A stretch of DNA of 60,000 bases, from contig CM043959.1 in assembly GCA_014529385.2 (NCBI GenBank), positions 48,243,928 to 48,303,927 on the forward strand, read 5' to 3'. Under the pieces are notes generated by a model. That model searched no databases. It saw only the letters and a program-made list of their open reading frames with translations, and was not told the DNA's origin. Numbering within the stretch: position 1 is the stretch's first letter; each line of letters starts with the position of its first letter. The position numbers and the translations under genes are program-made. Origin of the DNA: Adiantum capillus-veneris (lineage: Eukaryota; Streptophyta; Polypodiopsida; Polypodiales; Pteridaceae). Positions 33,664 through 44,300 of this stretch are shown one piece after another.

Positions 33664-34041
33664 CTTTCTCTCTCATCCCCTACCTTTAGGGCTCGCCCCC
33701 TCCCATGTAGGGATGTGTAAAGACTTTTAGGGCACACACAAAGCATCCAATTGTCCCTAGGGTTGACCTTTGGACACAACCTTTGAATTTTGGAACCTTA
33801 GCATTTTGGAAGTCTTAATGGGCTGAACCTTAGGGTCTTTTTAGCCCATTGTTGCACATGGCTCTTTTGCAGATGGCCCCCCCTTTGGATCCCTATTTTC
33901 CCTCCTTTGGATCCCTACTGTGGCCGGTCTACTAGCTTAACCAATATTCTAGATTTTTTCTCCCCTGGCCTTCCCCACATTAAATGATCAGTTTAATATG
34001 AGAAAATCATTTAGGAGAATTAGATATTGATTATTATGACA
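32436..34041 (-). repeat. 5' LTR of element E (1606 bp)
   Basis: It is homologous to 22694-24035 but has about 250 additional bases at about 32561-32811 and a longer TG tract at 33627-33662. The extra block has no terminal repeats or clear duplication, so deletion from the other LTR is as likely as insertion here. Confidence 0.92.
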
Positions 34042-34046
34042 TCCTT

Positions 34047-34989
34047 AGCTACCCTTAGTGTCGGCAATAGAAATTCTATCGGCAGTATGGCATCAAGACC
34101 ATAAACAAGATTAAAGGGTGTAACATTTAAAGCTGTTTTGAATGAAACTCTATAAGCCCATAGAGCAACAGTGGAGATTCATTTTCCAATCTGTCGTTCC
34201 TGAGCTAACCACTTTAGTCAATACCGAGCTAAGAATTTTATTTATATGCTCAGATTGTCCATTTGCTTGTGGGTGATAGGGAGCCGATTTGTTATGGATG
34301 ATCATAAATTTATTAAGCAAATACTCAATTATCTCATTGAGAAAATGAGTTTCTCTATCACTGATAATTTCTATTGGCAGTCCATATCTTGTGAACACAT
34401 ACTCATGTAAGAATGCGGCAGTGGTTGTGGCATCATTCTTTACAGTTTCTTTAGCCTTTGTCCACTTGGTCAAATAGTCTGTAGCTACAATGATATATTG
34501 AGCTTGGGTTATATAAGCAGGTGGTCGTATTGGCTTAACAAAGTCTATACCCCATTTTGCAAAATCTCTAGCCCCCATCATTGGTCTAAAGGGCATTCTA
34601 TCTACACGGTTTGGCATTTTAGCTCATTGACATGCATCATACCTTTGAACATATTCCTTGGCATCCTCAAAAAGTGGTGGCCACCATATACCTGCCGTTA
34701 AGATTTCTCTTGTGGTGGTCTCACAAGAAAGTGACCTCCAACTAATCCAACATGTGCTTGTTCTATAATAGGAATATATTCGTCTTCATTTTCACAAAGA
34801 CGTAGATGTTGATTCTTACCTCTCTAATACAATTGGTTTCCAATAAGAGCATAGTCTCTTGCTTCAGTTTCAATTGCTCTTTGATGACGTTTACTCATAT
34901 CCTCAGGAAATGTTTGGCTTGATAAGTAAGTAACTAGATACTTACTCCACTTAGGAACAAGTGACATTTGGAACCATGTTACATGACAT
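34047..34989 (-). pseudogene. Integrase of element B: zinc-binding module 2 and catalytic core
   Basis: The segment starts with an RNase H/integrase linker (FPEDMSKRHQRAIETEARDY), then a zinc-binding module (EQAHVGLVGGHF, later WWPPLFEDAKEYV), then the core: Asp in IIVATDYLTKW, Asp in IISDRETHF, Glu in QSEHINK. The zinc module is broken by a frameshift near 34715, and the first Cys of its CxxC appears as Tyr (RYDACQ). The core is open from 34617 to 34150. Insertion E interrupts it at 34041. It aligns with 1-440 of element A. Confidence 0.88.
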
Positions 34990-35440
34990 ATGGGTGCTTG
35001 TTTCTGACATTGAGAAAAATTTTCTACAAATGAATGAACATCCCTCCTCAGAGTTGGCCAAAAAACTCTAAGTCTCAAGATCCATTGCATAATTTGGTCT
35101 TCCACAAAGTGAAGCCCTACTATGGTAATATGTGCTTGACTTAGGTATTGGGTTTTCTCCTTAGGATTAATGCATAAAATCAATATTCCATCTCAACTTC
35201 TTTTGTACAACCTTCCAGCTAATAATTGATACATAGCCATTTGCTCAATTAATCCGATTGTAATAGGAAGTGGTAATTGCGAATCCACTTGATCTATGGT
35301 CATCAAGGATGCCATATTTTCCAACCATCGAGGTATCATTTCCACGGAGAACAGATATACATAGATCATCATCTACTCCATTAGGTGGTTCTCTTGAAAC
35401 AATTCCTGACAAATGATTTTCTCTTTGATGTGACTGGTGC
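34990..35440 (-). pseudogene. Extra upstream integrase zinc-binding module of element B
   Basis: Between RNase H and the ordinary integrase zinc finger lies a second, similar unit. It has a Trp/Leu linker (PRWLENMASL), YQLLAGRLYKRS, LCINPKEKTQYLSQAH, GLHF and FWPTLRRDVHSFVENFSQCQK. Module 2 repeats the same plan (YALIGNQLY, LCENEDEYIPIIEQAH, GGHF, WWPPLFEDAKEYV). The first Cys of the CxxC reads Phe here. Frameshifts occur near 35420 and 35330. It ends at the D insertion site (35446). Confidence 0.7.
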
Positions 35441-35446
35441 CCTTTC
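35408..35446 (-). repeat. 39-bp segment of element B that recurs inside the D complex
   Basis: This flank (coding for the RNase H/integrase linker) is found again at 47268-47306, with only the last base changed (C here, T there). It shows that the D complex contains a piece of its own target site. Confidence 0.95.
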
Positions 35447-35922
35447 TGTAAGGTTCCCAGTTTCCGAAACCTTCAAAATTGTACTAAGCTTGAAAAACTT
35501 AATGGAAAATGCTATTGCAGGACTCCAAACACTAATTATTTTGGTATTTTTGGATTTATAAGCAGAGCTTTACTATGTCTAGAAATTTCCAGAATCTGAT
35601 TCCGATAAAAACAGGAACAATTACGGGACCTGGAAAATTACCATGAAAATTTAATTAATAACAAAAATTGAATGGTTTCATTTTAATCATTAGCAAAAGA
35701 CTTCTTTACACTAAGGTTCTAGAGTTAAATAGGAAATTCCAAATTTCATCATGGAAAATCTGCAAAAATCAAACAGGCAAATTCTGGAAGGTATGGGGTG
35801 AGTATGGAAGCTGTGGAAATTGGCCAGAAGCAGTGATGGCTGAAAAATGCGCCATTTTTAAGCTGGGGGGCTGCTTGGACTAGTGTGAAGCTGCCAAAAG
35901 CTGCCAGATGCTCAGAAAAACC

Positions 35923-35930
35923 TATAAATA
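35923..35930 (+). promoter_or_regulatory. TATA box of the element D LTR
   Basis: TATAAATA in CCTATAAATAGGACC. The same box occurs at 44777-44784 and 47783-47790 in the other LTR copies. Transcription would start around 35955, leaving a very long leader before gag. Confidence 0.7.
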
Positions 35931-36357
35931 GGACCATTCTCTTCATATCTTGTCAGACTCGGAGCCTTGCTACTCTCTCTCTCATCTAGAGAGAACACTA
36001 CGCAGAAATCATTAGAGTTTAATCTTTAATTGATTAATCCTAACGGTAATTAACTTAATCCTTCTTAATTAGCAAGGTTAGATTAAGATAAATTGTTAAT
36101 AAATCATAGATTAGGCCTATGCATGCTCCTTAAACCTCTTTAAATTAATTAATCTCTGCTGATTATTGTAGTTAAGCTTAGTAATATTAAGCTAATTAAT
36201 TATCCTATCATATTATGGCTGAAATTAGCGAAATTAACCATGAATTAATGATAAATATATTAATTAAGCTTAGATTAAGATAAGGTAATTATCAGAGTTA
36301 CATTAGACAGTCATTAAGCTAGGAAAATTATCCTATAATTTTCTGAGTAATTTTCCT

Positions 36358-37490
36358 AATTAATTATGCAGAATTACTCTGTTTTTTGAGCTATTTAAAT
36401 AGGGGAAATTAGTAAATTGATTTCAATTGTTATAATATATTTATCAGTGGTTAATTGGGTGGTAAGGAACCCGTGATCATTAGGAAAAACTCAGATAATG
36501 AATCTAGCTAGTTAATTATGCAGAATTACTCTTTTTTTGAGCTATTTTAATAGGGGAAATTAGTAAAGTGATTTCAATTGCTATAATATATTTATCAGTG
36601 GTTAATTGGGTGCTAAGGAACCTGTGATAATTAGAAAAAACACAGATAATGAATCTAGCTAATTAATTATGCAAAATTACTCTGTTTTTTGAGCTATTTA
36701 AATAGGGGAAATTTGTAAATTGATTTCAATTGCTATAATATATTTATAAGTGGTTAATTGGGTGCTAAGGAACCCGTGATAATTAGGAAAAACACAGATA
36801 ATGAATCTAGATAATTAATTATGCAGAATTACTCTATTTTTTGAGCTATTTAAATAGGGGAAATTAGTAAATTGATTTTAATTGCTATAATATATTTATC
36901 AGTAGTTAATTGGGTGCTAAATAACCCGTGATAATTAGGAAAAACACAAATAATGAATCTAGCTAATTAATTATGCAGAATTACTCTCTGTTTTGAGCTA
37001 TTTAAATAGGGGAAATTAGTAAATGGATTTCAATTGCTATAATATATTTATCAGTGGTTAATTGGGTGCTACGGAACCCGTGATAATTAGGAAAAACACA
37101 AATAATGAATCTAGCTAATTAATTATGCAGAATTACTCTGTTTTTTGAGCTATTTAAATAGGGGAAATTAGTAAATTGATTTCAATTGCTAAAATATATT
37201 TATCAGTGGTTAATTGGGTGCTAAGGAACCCGTGATAATTAGGAAAAACACAGATAATGAATCTAGCTAATTAATTATGCAGAATTACTCTGTTTTTTGA
37301 GCTATTTAAATAGGGGAAATTAGTAAAGTGATTTCAATTGCTATAATATATTTATCAGTGGTTAATTGGGTGATAAGGAACCCGTGATAATTAGGAAAAA
37401 CACAGATAATGAATCTAGCTAATTAATTATGCAAAATTACTCTATTTTTTGAGCTATTTAAATAGGGGAAATTAGTAAATTGATTTCAAT
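36358..37490 (+). repeat. 152-bp minisatellite in the 5' LTR of D (about 7.5 copies)
   Basis: The unit contains GAGCTATTTAAATAGGGG, which recurs at about 36389, 36539, 36691, 36843, 36996, 37148, 37300 and 37452. Other LTR copies have seven (45211-46194) and eight (48217-49350) repeats. No open frame crosses it. Confidence 0.93.
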
Positions 37491-37906
37491 CGAATCGAGA
37501 ACTTTGTCAAAGGTTTATTAGACCTCAAGGAACCTGTGATAATTATACTACCTTTAGGAAATTAGTTTAATGATATATTCCAGTAAAATTACTCCAATTT
37601 TGGGAAAAATAAAAAAGGGAAATATAGTAAAGTAAATAGAAAACCTTTGATATCAATATCAGAGAAGGAATAGACCTTGGAAAATCTATTATAATTATCC
37701 TAACCTTAGATAAATAGTTTAGGTACATATTTTGGTCAAAAGTAACCAATTTGTATATAATGGATAAGAAAACTGAAGAAATAAAATTATCTAAGCACCA
37801 AAGAATTAAACGAGGTCCAAAACCCTTATTTTTGGATAAACAAGGAAAAATAAATGTTATTCAACAAATCCTCTAATGGATTAAGTCTTTTTATAAGGCC
37901 GCCGAA

Positions 37907-38119
37907 ATGGCCCCCAAGAGAACCAGGGGAAACCCATTGATGGAAGATGAAGATACTAGTAACAAACGCAACAAAGCCAATAATGACCATGAAGCAGGGC
38001 CTAGCCATAGGCCCACAGAGGAGAGTTTACAGGCACCTGGCCCACAGCAGATGGACGACCAGTCCCAGGTGGTTTTCAATTATGCTACTAATAAGCTTTT
38101 AGGATTCAATTTAAATTAA
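37907..38119 (+). CDS. 70-codon ORF inside the LTR of D, candidate first gag exon
   Basis: ATG lies in a very strong initiation context (GCCGCCGAAATGG). The product starts MAPKRTRGNP, is hydrophilic, and has two basic clusters (PKRTRG, NKRNK) that resemble a nuclear localisation signal. The same ORF is intact at 46610-46822 and 49767-49979. Codon 54 ends at CAG followed by GTGGTT (38069), a usable 5' splice site. Splicing to the AG at 40016-40017 would join it in phase to the open gag frame. This would supply the ATG that gag otherwise lacks, because the conserved gag segment DAEAWLDAM lies upstream of the first Met. It could also be an independent small protein. Confidence 0.5.
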   Translation: MAPKRTRGNPLMEDEDTSNKRNKANNDHEAGPSHRPTEESLQAPGPQQMDDQSQVVFNYATNKLLGFNLN

Positions 38120-39163
38120 GCATTGCATACGAAGGTTTAAGAAGGAAAACACTGGCTGAAAAAGTAAGGTAACTTCCACGAAACCCACGATCAATGAGTG
38201 TAATTAGGAAAGGAATGATTGGGTTATTACTGGTTGAAATAGGAAAGAAATGTTTGACCATCCTTAAGACAACTTGTCTCAAGACACCTCTGATTCCTTG
38301 GAAATATTTTTACTCCAGGTAATGAGTAATGATGGAGATACCATCATGGAGGAGTCGGTTACCTCTGCACGTGTGGAGTTTTTACCCCGTGCTTGTTTAT
38401 GTTTATGGATACTACTTTAAGTTTATCCTAGAGGAACCGCCCGGTTGTATGGGCAACTGGTTTTTGGCGTATGGGCGCCCGGACTTTGGGTGAAGACTTT
38501 TTCCACCCCGGTTATATAAATAAGGAATGGGTGTCGTTTTTCACCCTTGTATAGGTGGTCTTGAGACAAGTTAGTACTGGTCAGTGATACTTTAAAATGA
38601 CAGTACCTTGTCTTAAGTATAAAGATGTCTGTTTTCTGAAAGAATGCTTTCAATGCTGTCTTCAAGGAATTACTGTGATGGAACATTAAAAGAAACCATT
38701 ATTTTAAATGTTTAAAACAATGTGATAGTAAGATAAAAAAAAAATCATGTGTGAGTGCGGGGTGGTAAGTGGGGATTGACTCAGGTTGTCAATCATGGAC
38801 GGGTGAACCTGATTAGTCAGGTAACTATCCATTCCCGCGCACTAAAACGTGTAGAAACTTCACTTGGATGAGGAATCCACCAACGGCTGTGCCCTCACAT
38901 ATGTTAGAGGGAAAAAAGCGTTGGTTAAGGAGACCTTAATCTAAAGGATGAAGATTTAGGGCCGGAAATGTTGTTTTGGGTCCCGTTTCCATTGCGAGAC
39001 AGGACTAGGTCTCTTCTAGGGCTATGAACCTAAACCATTGTCAATGGTAAGGGGGAATTCCCTGGAATTTTTCTTGTTAAGGACTTCGACTTTAGTAGGC
39101 CTAGAGACCTGTCAACGGTTCCATCCCGCTTTTGGGTGTCGGCGGGTTTGGAGACCTTACAAG

Positions 39164-39181
39164 TGGTATCAGAGCATGGTT
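39164..39181 (+). other. Primer-binding site of element D (initiator tRNA-Met)
   Basis: TGGTATCAGAGCATGG lies two bases after the 5' LTR. Twelve bases match the complement of the 3' end of plant initiator tRNA-Met, followed by a partial match. Confidence 0.95.
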
Positions 39182-39477
39182 TAATAAGGTCCTGACCTTA
39201 GAAGGGTAAAAGTTGGGAAATAGGCATAAGTTGTATTGCACTTTTAATTATAGTATATTGTGGAATGAGAATTTCCCTATCAATACAGGAAAATATCCGC
39301 CAAGCTTACCAAAAGTTTGTGATTTTCAACATCATGTTCGAGGCTGCTTGCAGCTCCAACAACTTTGTACTTCGCAAGAGCATCATGCAATTGTTAGATT
39401 TAATGTTTTCCCCTCCTCCTACATGAGGAATCAGCTGGTCACAGTTTGGCGGAATTTTCCTGATTGATGCGGGACAG

Positions 39478-39762
39478 TTAGAAGGGTTGACACTCAATCT
39501 AAAAAGACTCAAGTGGGCAGAAACACTTCGGACCATCGAAGTTTTCTTCTTTAGTGGGACTGAAGATCCAGATCAAACCATTGTGGTAGATGGGGTAGAA
39601 GTGTTACAAAATCAATGGGTCTATGATCAGGTAGCCACAGTAATATACCCAGGTAGGATTAGGCCCATGAGGGTAGGCCCAAGGTTTAGGGGACCAAAAG
39701 ACGTCATCTTTTTTGATCCCCTGTCAGACCCACCAGTGGTAAAGAGGTTGTTGATTTAGGGA
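39478..39762 (+). CDS. Unassigned short ORF in the leader of element D
   Basis: An open stretch of about 94 codons without an ATG at its start. It encodes a mixed, non-repetitive sequence (EDPDQTIVVDGVEVLQNQW, GPRFRGPKDVIFFDPL). An AG at 39476-39477 precedes it, so it could be an alternative exon after the LTR ORF (phase 0). I recognise no family, and its coding status is uncertain. Confidence 0.3.
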
Positions 39763-39770
39763 ATCACACA

Positions 39771-39836
39771 TTGTATATAACATGAGTCCATCTTGTATAT
39801 AGTATGAGCCCATCTTGTACATAGTATGAGTCAGTG
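39771..39836 (+). repeat. Three-copy 22-bp tandem repeat in the leader of D
   Basis: Units begin TTGTATATA or TTGTACATA, followed by ATGAGTCC-like sequence, at about 39771, 39793 and 39815. Confidence 0.7.
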
Positions 39837-40017
39837 TTGTATCAACCTTTGTATATACCATGGTTTTATGACATGCTTGTGTAGTTAAATTGAAACGATG
39901 ATTAATGATTGTCAGATTTCTGTTTTTAGTATGTTAAAAAGTATACACATTAGAGAGCTGCATGACAAAACAAAAGTAGTATAAACACTAAAACCTCTTC
40001 ATTAATTACAAACCCAG

Positions 40018-40953
40018 GGAATTGCCAAAAGTCTCTATACTCCCACCCAGGAAAAGAAACTACTGTTAAAACAAGTTCAACTCCCAACTTTCAAGGGAGA
40101 AGGAACCAATTTAGAGCGTGATGCCGAAGCATGGCTCGACGCCATGGATGATTATTTCTTGGCAGCAGGAACTGCTTCAGAGAATCAAGCAATGTTAGGA
40201 ATGTTCCGGCTCACCGGAGACGCCAAACTTTGGTGGAAACAATACTGTAGAGATAATCCTTCCATTAGTCCCTCTTGGGAAAGAATGAAGCAGGCAGTGA
40301 AAGAAAGATATCTTCCTCCAGCTCACCAAGCTATCAAGATGAATGAGTTCTTTGCCCTCAAACAGTTAGGGCTTACTTTGGAAGAGTATTATACCAAATA
40401 TGTGTCTTTACGACGTTATGCCCCACCAATGACTATGGAACAACAGATTGCTCGTTTTTGTCAGGGTTTAAACAAACCCTTGAGTAACCGGCTAGAAGCT
40501 ATGAGACCCACTTCTATTCAAGATGCTCTTCTAAGAGCTAAACCACTTGCAGCGGAAGGAAACCCTCCTGCCAGAAACTATTACAACTACAATAACTCTA
40601 TAGGAAGAGCAAGGGGAAATTATAATCAAGGAGGTCAGCGAAGGGCAGTGTCAGCTGCAGCCAATATAGAGCAGACTTTTCCCAACATCAGATGCTATGG
40701 ATGCAATAGAATGGGGCACTACAAAAGCCAATGTCCTAAGGGACAAAATCCTCAAACGGCTACCGGAGCCCCTTCTCAGACGCAAATAGGACAAGGGAAT
40801 AATCAAAGAGGTAGAGGCAATGGAGGACGAGGCAGAGGAAGAGGTAGAGGAGCCAGAACTTATGCTGCATTAGGAGAACCTACATTGCAGGATGAGGAAG
40901 ATGAAAGAGCTACTATTTTTGCTGCCATTGATAATCCTGGAGCTCGACAATAG
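40018..40953 (+). CDS. Gag of element D
   Basis: The frame is open from just after the candidate splice acceptor at 40016-40017. It contains the retrotransposon gag core (DAEAWLDAMDDYF, DAKLWWKQYCRDN, IARFCQGLNKPLSNRLEAM), a CCHC nucleic-acid-binding knuckle (CYGCNRMGHYKSQC) and a C-terminal Gly-Arg-rich block (GRGNGGRGRGRGRGART). The first ATG in the frame is at 40144, inside the conserved core, so a start further upstream or through splicing is needed. Gag forms the virus-like particle that packages element RNA. The frame ends at a single TAG (40951-40953), after which the protease follows in the same frame. Confidence 0.88.
   Translation, partial: GIAKSLYTPTQEKKLLLKQVQLPTFKGEGTNLERDAEAWLDAMDDYFLAAGTASENQAMLGMFRLTGDAKLWWKQYCRDNPSISPSWERMKQAVKERYLPPAHQAIKMNEFFALKQLGLTLEEYYTKYVSLRRYAPPMTMEQQIARFCQGLNKPLSNRLEAMRPTSIQDALLRAKPLAAEGNPPARNYYNYNNSIGRARGNYNQGGQRRAVSAAANIEQTFPNIRCYGCNRMGHYKSQCPKGQNPQTATGAPSQTQIGQGNNQRGRGNGGRGRGRGRGARTYAALGEPTLQDEEDERATIFAAIDNPGARQ
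40951..40953 (+). other. Single in-frame UAG between gag and pol of element D
   Basis: The codons are CAA TAG TAC. Everything from 40018 to 44262 is otherwise one open frame. It may be a suppressible stop setting the Gag to Gag-Pol ratio, or a recent nonsense mutation, since most plant chromoviruses have a single uninterrupted gag-pol. Confidence 0.75.
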
Positions 40954-43900
40954 TACGCTGTCATCCAAACCACTGCAAACAGAGAAGGTGAACAATTTGA
41001 ACTACTTATAGATTGTGGCAGCACACACTCTTTTCTCTCCCCTAAATGTTTAAGAAAACTTAAATTGAACCAATATCCTACCAAGAAATTATTAGTAGAA
41101 TTAGCAAATGGGAAAGAGGTTCTATCTCAATTTACAGCTGGGAAAGTTGAGTTTGAACTAGGGGGAACCCTGACTGCATCCTACTTCCGAACTCTTCCAG
41201 TAGGAATCTATGATGGTATCCTAGGAATGGATTGGCTAATCAAAAATCAAGCCCAAATTCACTGTGCTCAAGGGAACATAACCTTCAAAAATCACTTAGG
41301 TGAAGAAACCTTAGTACAGGGATTAAATGGGAAACCTAAGGCTCATATAGTCAAGGCTAGCCGACTTCTGAAGGGGTTACGAAAAGGGCAACAGATCTTT
41401 GTAGTAAAACTTAACAAGGCAGATGATTCAATGGACAACCCAATTCCAGAATGGCTTAAAGAATTTTCGGATATATTTCCAGAAGATCTTTCGAATTTAC
41501 CTCCTCCCAGAGATATAGACCACGAAATTGAAACCTTCCCAGGTAGTGAACCAATTTCAAGAAGACCCTACAAAATGTCCCTCCCTGAAGCTATTGAATT
41601 AAAAGAACAGCTTCGTCAGCTTATTGAGCAGGGATTCATAAGACCAAGCATTTCACCTTGGGGAGCACCTGTTCTATTCCAAAAGAAGAAGGACGGATCC
41701 TTACGTCTCTGCATTGATTATAGGGGGCTTAACCAGGTATCAGTAAAGAATAAGTACCCTATTCCTCGCATCGATGAATTGCTTGACAGGTTACATGGAG
41801 CCAAGGTGTTCACAAAAATTGATCTCAGATCAGGTTACCACCAAATCCGGATTAAGGAGGCAGATATTTACAAAACTGCTTTCAACACCCGGTATGGGCA
41901 TTATGAATTCATAGTGATGCCTTTTGGCCTTACGAATGCTCCAGCCACTTTTAACCGTCTCATGCAAGATATATTCAGAGAATATCTGGATGACTTTGTG
42001 TTGGTGTTTTTCGATGATATTCTGGTATATTCTGAGGATGAAAAAGATCATGAAGACCATGTACGTAAAGTACTCCATCTTCTACGCCAACATCAGTTAT
42101 ACGCCAAGATGAGTAAATGTGTGTTCTCCACACCAGAAGTTAGTTATCTTGGTTTTATAATCAATCCTGAAGGAATTTCAGTAGACCCCGCAAAGGTTAA
42201 AGATATAATAGATTGGCCACAACCCAAAACAGTCAGTGAGATTAGAGGATTTTTGGGCATTACAGGATGGTATAGAATCTTTGTCAAAGATTATGCAGTT
42301 ATCGCCGCTCCCCTGACGCAGCTACTTAAAAAGACAGCCAAACTTACATGGGGGAAAGAACAGGAAGATTGTTTCTTCAAGCTAAAACAAAATCTCACAT
42401 CAGCTCCCGTACTCAAACTTCCTGACTTCACTCAAGAGTTTGAAGTAGTAACAGATGCCAGCGGTCTTGCTATAGGAGGAGTCTTAAACCAAGAAGGTAG
42501 ACCAGTCGCCTTTACTTCACGAAAATTAAGAATCCACGAGGTGAACTATCCAACTCATGATTTGGAACTTCTCGCTGTCATCCATGCTCTAAAACTATGG
42601 AGGCATTACCTTCTAGGAGGAAAATTTCAATTAATCACCGATCATCAGAGTTTAAAATGGATTTTCTCACAAGCAACACTCAACATGAGGCAGAGAAGAT
42701 GGATTGAACTATTACAGGAATATGACTTTGAGATAAAGTATAAACCAGGGAAAGAGAATGTGGTTGCTGACGCTCTTAGCCGTAAGGTTTTTCTTGGGGC
42801 TATTTCCACAATTGACAATCCCATCCTCTACAAGGTTAAAGAAGCTTCCCTGGAAGATAAGGATTATCAAAAACTTTTACAGGTTATCAATCAACCGGAT
42901 CTAAAAGAAAAAGAGAAAGACAAGATCAAGGATTATTCACTTGAAGAGGGGCTTCTCTATTATAAGTATCGGCTTTACATTCCTAAAAATACAACGTTAA
43001 AGGATTTAATCCTTTATGAAGGACATAATGCTCCAGTTGCCGGCCATCCCGGCTATGCAAAGACCCTTAATGCCATAAGGAAAAGCTATTTCTGGCCAGG
43101 AATGAAAGGAGATATACTTCGCTACATCAGACAATGTCTTTCCTGTCAAAGGATTAAGGCTGAACGAGTCATGATGCCAGGAAAACTTCAACCTTTGGAC
43201 ATTCCTCAAATGAAGTGGGAACTCATAAGCATGGATTTTGTAACAGGACTTCCCACTGTTCAAGGGGGTTATGACTCCATTATGGTGGTAGTCGATATGT
43301 TGACTAAAGTCTCCCACTTGATGCCTGTAAAAACAACTTATACCGCATCAGACATAAGCCGTCTCTTTATCAAAGAAATCTTCAGATTGCACGGGCTTCC
43401 TAAGAGAATAGTCAGTGATAGAGATGCAAAATTCACTTCAAAATTCTGGAAAGCTTTATTTGAATCATTAGGAACTAAGTTATGTTTCAGTACATCCTAT
43501 CACCCCCAGACAGACGGCCAGACAGAAAGAGTAAACCAAGTCATTGAAGACATCCTTAGAGCCTATTGTGGCAGAGAACCTCGGAAATGGATCCAATTTC
43601 TTCCTTTGGTGGAATTCGCCTATAACTCCGCTTTTCATCAAAGCATTGGGATGTCCCCATTCAATGCTCTTTATGGGCATGAATGCATATCACCCCTAAA
43701 TTTTTCCGACCCTACTACAAGGGTAGAAGCTTCAAAACAGATGTTAGAGGAAATGGATGCCCAAAGCAAAGCCATAAGGCAAGACATTCAGGCAGCCAAA
43801 GATCGCCAGAAACAATATGCTGATAAAAAACGGTCTGATCGGGTTTTCAAACAAGGAGATAAAGTGTTTCTAAGGGTTCGGCCAAAAAGAAGCACTCTAT

Positions 43901-44265
43901 CCTTGGGAAAATACAAAAAACTAAGCCCCAGATATTGTGGACCATATGAAGTGATTAAAGTAATCAGTGATCAAGCTTATAAACTAAAATTACCTGAGCA
44001 TCTCAAGGTCCATAATGTCTTCCATATCAGTCTTCTAAAACCTTACATCCCAAATCCAAATCATACCCTAGATGACGAACAAATTGTGATGCAAAAGCAA
44101 GGAATTCTTGAACTCCAACCAGATTGTATTCTCGACACCAGGGAAAGGAGTTTAAGAAACAGGGTTATCAAAGAATATTTGGTCAAATGGAAGGACTACC
44201 CTACAGAGGATGCCACTTGGGAGGATGAAGTATCCCTTCACAAGGATTTTCCTAATTTCGGTTGA
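40954..44265 (+). CDS. Pol of element D: protease, RT, RNase H, integrase, chromodomain
   Basis: About 1103 intact codons. Order: protease with DCGST (Asp codon 41011-41013), RT with [30 protein letters not shown] and FFDD (about 42007-42018), RNase H with [12 protein letters not shown] (about 42451), integrase zinc finger ([11 protein letters not shown] with CLSCQRIK, about 43020-43155), and catalytic core with Asp in MDFVTGLP (about 43231), Asp in [10 protein letters not shown] (about 43413) and Glu in GQTERVNQ (about 43523). The C-terminal chromodomain ([19 protein letters not shown], about 44170-44230) places it among chromoviruses. The protease has Cys at the second position of the usual D-S/T-G. 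The frame is shared with gag through a UAG. Motifs for all enzymatic steps are present, so the element may be or may recently have been active. Confidence 0.95.
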   Translation, partial: YAVIQTTANREGEQFELLIDCGSTHSFLSPKCLRKLKLNQYPTKKLLVELANGKEVLSQFTAGKVEFELGGTLTASYFRTLPVGIYDGILGMDWLIKNQAQIHCAQGNITFKNHLGEETLVQGLNGKPKAHIVKASRLLKGLRKGQQIFVVKLNKADDSMDNPIPEWLKEFSDIFPEDLSNLPPPRDIDHEIETFPGSEPISRRPYKMSLPEAIELKEQLRQLIEQGFIRPSISPWGAPVLFQKKKDGSLRLCIDYRGLNQVSVKNKYPIPRIDELLDRLHGAKVFTKIDLRSGYHQIRIKEADIYKTAFNTRYGHYEFIVMPFGLTNAPATFNRLMQDIFREYLDDFVLVFFDDILVYSEDEKDHEDHVRKVLHLLRQHQLYAKMSKCVFSTPEVSYLGFIINPEGISVDPAKVKDIIDWPQPKTVSEIRGFLGITGWYRIFVKDYAVIAAPLTQLLKKTAKLTWGKEQEDCFFKLKQNLTSAPVLKLPDFTQEFEVVTDASGLAIGGVLNQEGRPVAFTSRKLRIHEVNYPTHDLELLAVIHALKLWRHYLLGGKFQLITDHQSLKWIFSQATLNMRQRRWIELLQEYDFEIKYKPGKENVVADALSRKVFLGAISTIDNPILYKVKEASLEDKDYQKLLQVINQPDLKEKEKDKIKDYSLEEGLLYYKYRLYIPKNTTLKDLILYEGHNAPVAGHPGYAKTLNAIRKSYFWPGMKGDILRYIRQCLSCQRIKAERVMMPGKLQPLDIPQMKWELISMDFVTGLPTVQGGYDSIMVVVDMLTKVSHLMPVKTTYTASDISRLFIKEIFRLHGLPKRIVSDRDAKFTSKFWKALFESLGTKLCFSTSYHPQTDGQTERVNQVIEDILRAYCGREPRKWIQFLPLVEFAYNSAFHQSIGMSPFNALYGHECISPLNFSDPTTRVEASKQMLEEMDAQSKAIRQDIQAAKDRQKQYADKKRSDRVFKQGDKVFLRVRPKRSTLSLGKYKKLSPRYCGPYEVIKVISDQAYKLKLPEHLKVHNVFHISLLKPYIPNPNHTLDDEQIVMQKQGILELQPDCILDTRERSLRNRVIKEYLVKWKDYPTEDATWEDEVSLHKDFPNFG

Positions 44266-44288
44266 GATGAGGACATCTCAAATCCTTA

Positions 44289-44300
44289 AGTTGGGGTGAT
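44289..44300 (+). other. Polypurine tract region of element D
   Basis: AGTTGGGGTGAT directly precedes the LTR start at 44301, about 25 bp after the pol stop. It is not pure purine but resembles the tract of other plant chromoviruses. Confidence 0.7.

Larger units (their letters stand above)
22694..34041 (-). mobile_element. Element E: chromodomain Ty3/Gypsy retrotransposon inserted in the integrase of B
   Basis: It is complete with both LTRs (5' LTR on the right at 32436-34041, 3' LTR on the left at 22694-24035). The flanking TCCTT duplications are at 22689-22693 and 34042-34046. It has an initiator-tRNA-Met primer-binding site and one long gag-pol frame ending in a chromodomain. Insertion F splits the integrase C-terminus. 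Without F it would be about 8.7 kb. Changes in the integrase active site and a stop codon near the C-terminus mark it as non-autonomous now. Confidence 0.93.
35447..39161 (+). repeat. 5' LTR of element D (3715 bp)
   Basis: It starts TGTAAGGTTCCCAG and ends GAGACCTTACA, so the ends form an inverted repeat. The TATA box is only 476 bp in, which makes the transcribed part of the LTR about 3.2 kb. It contains an eight-copy 152-bp minisatellite and a 70-codon ORF. It has the same length as 47307-51021. Confidence 0.95.

Noticed and set aside
36358-37490. Repeat array considered as a CRISPR array or satellite
   Set aside because: Units are about 152 bp without unique spacers, confined to the LTR of D; it is a minisatellite of the element.
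38423-38686. 87-codon minus-strand frame in the D LTRs
   Set aside because: Conserved only because the LTRs are near-identical DNA; no initiation context or motif, and opposite to transcription.
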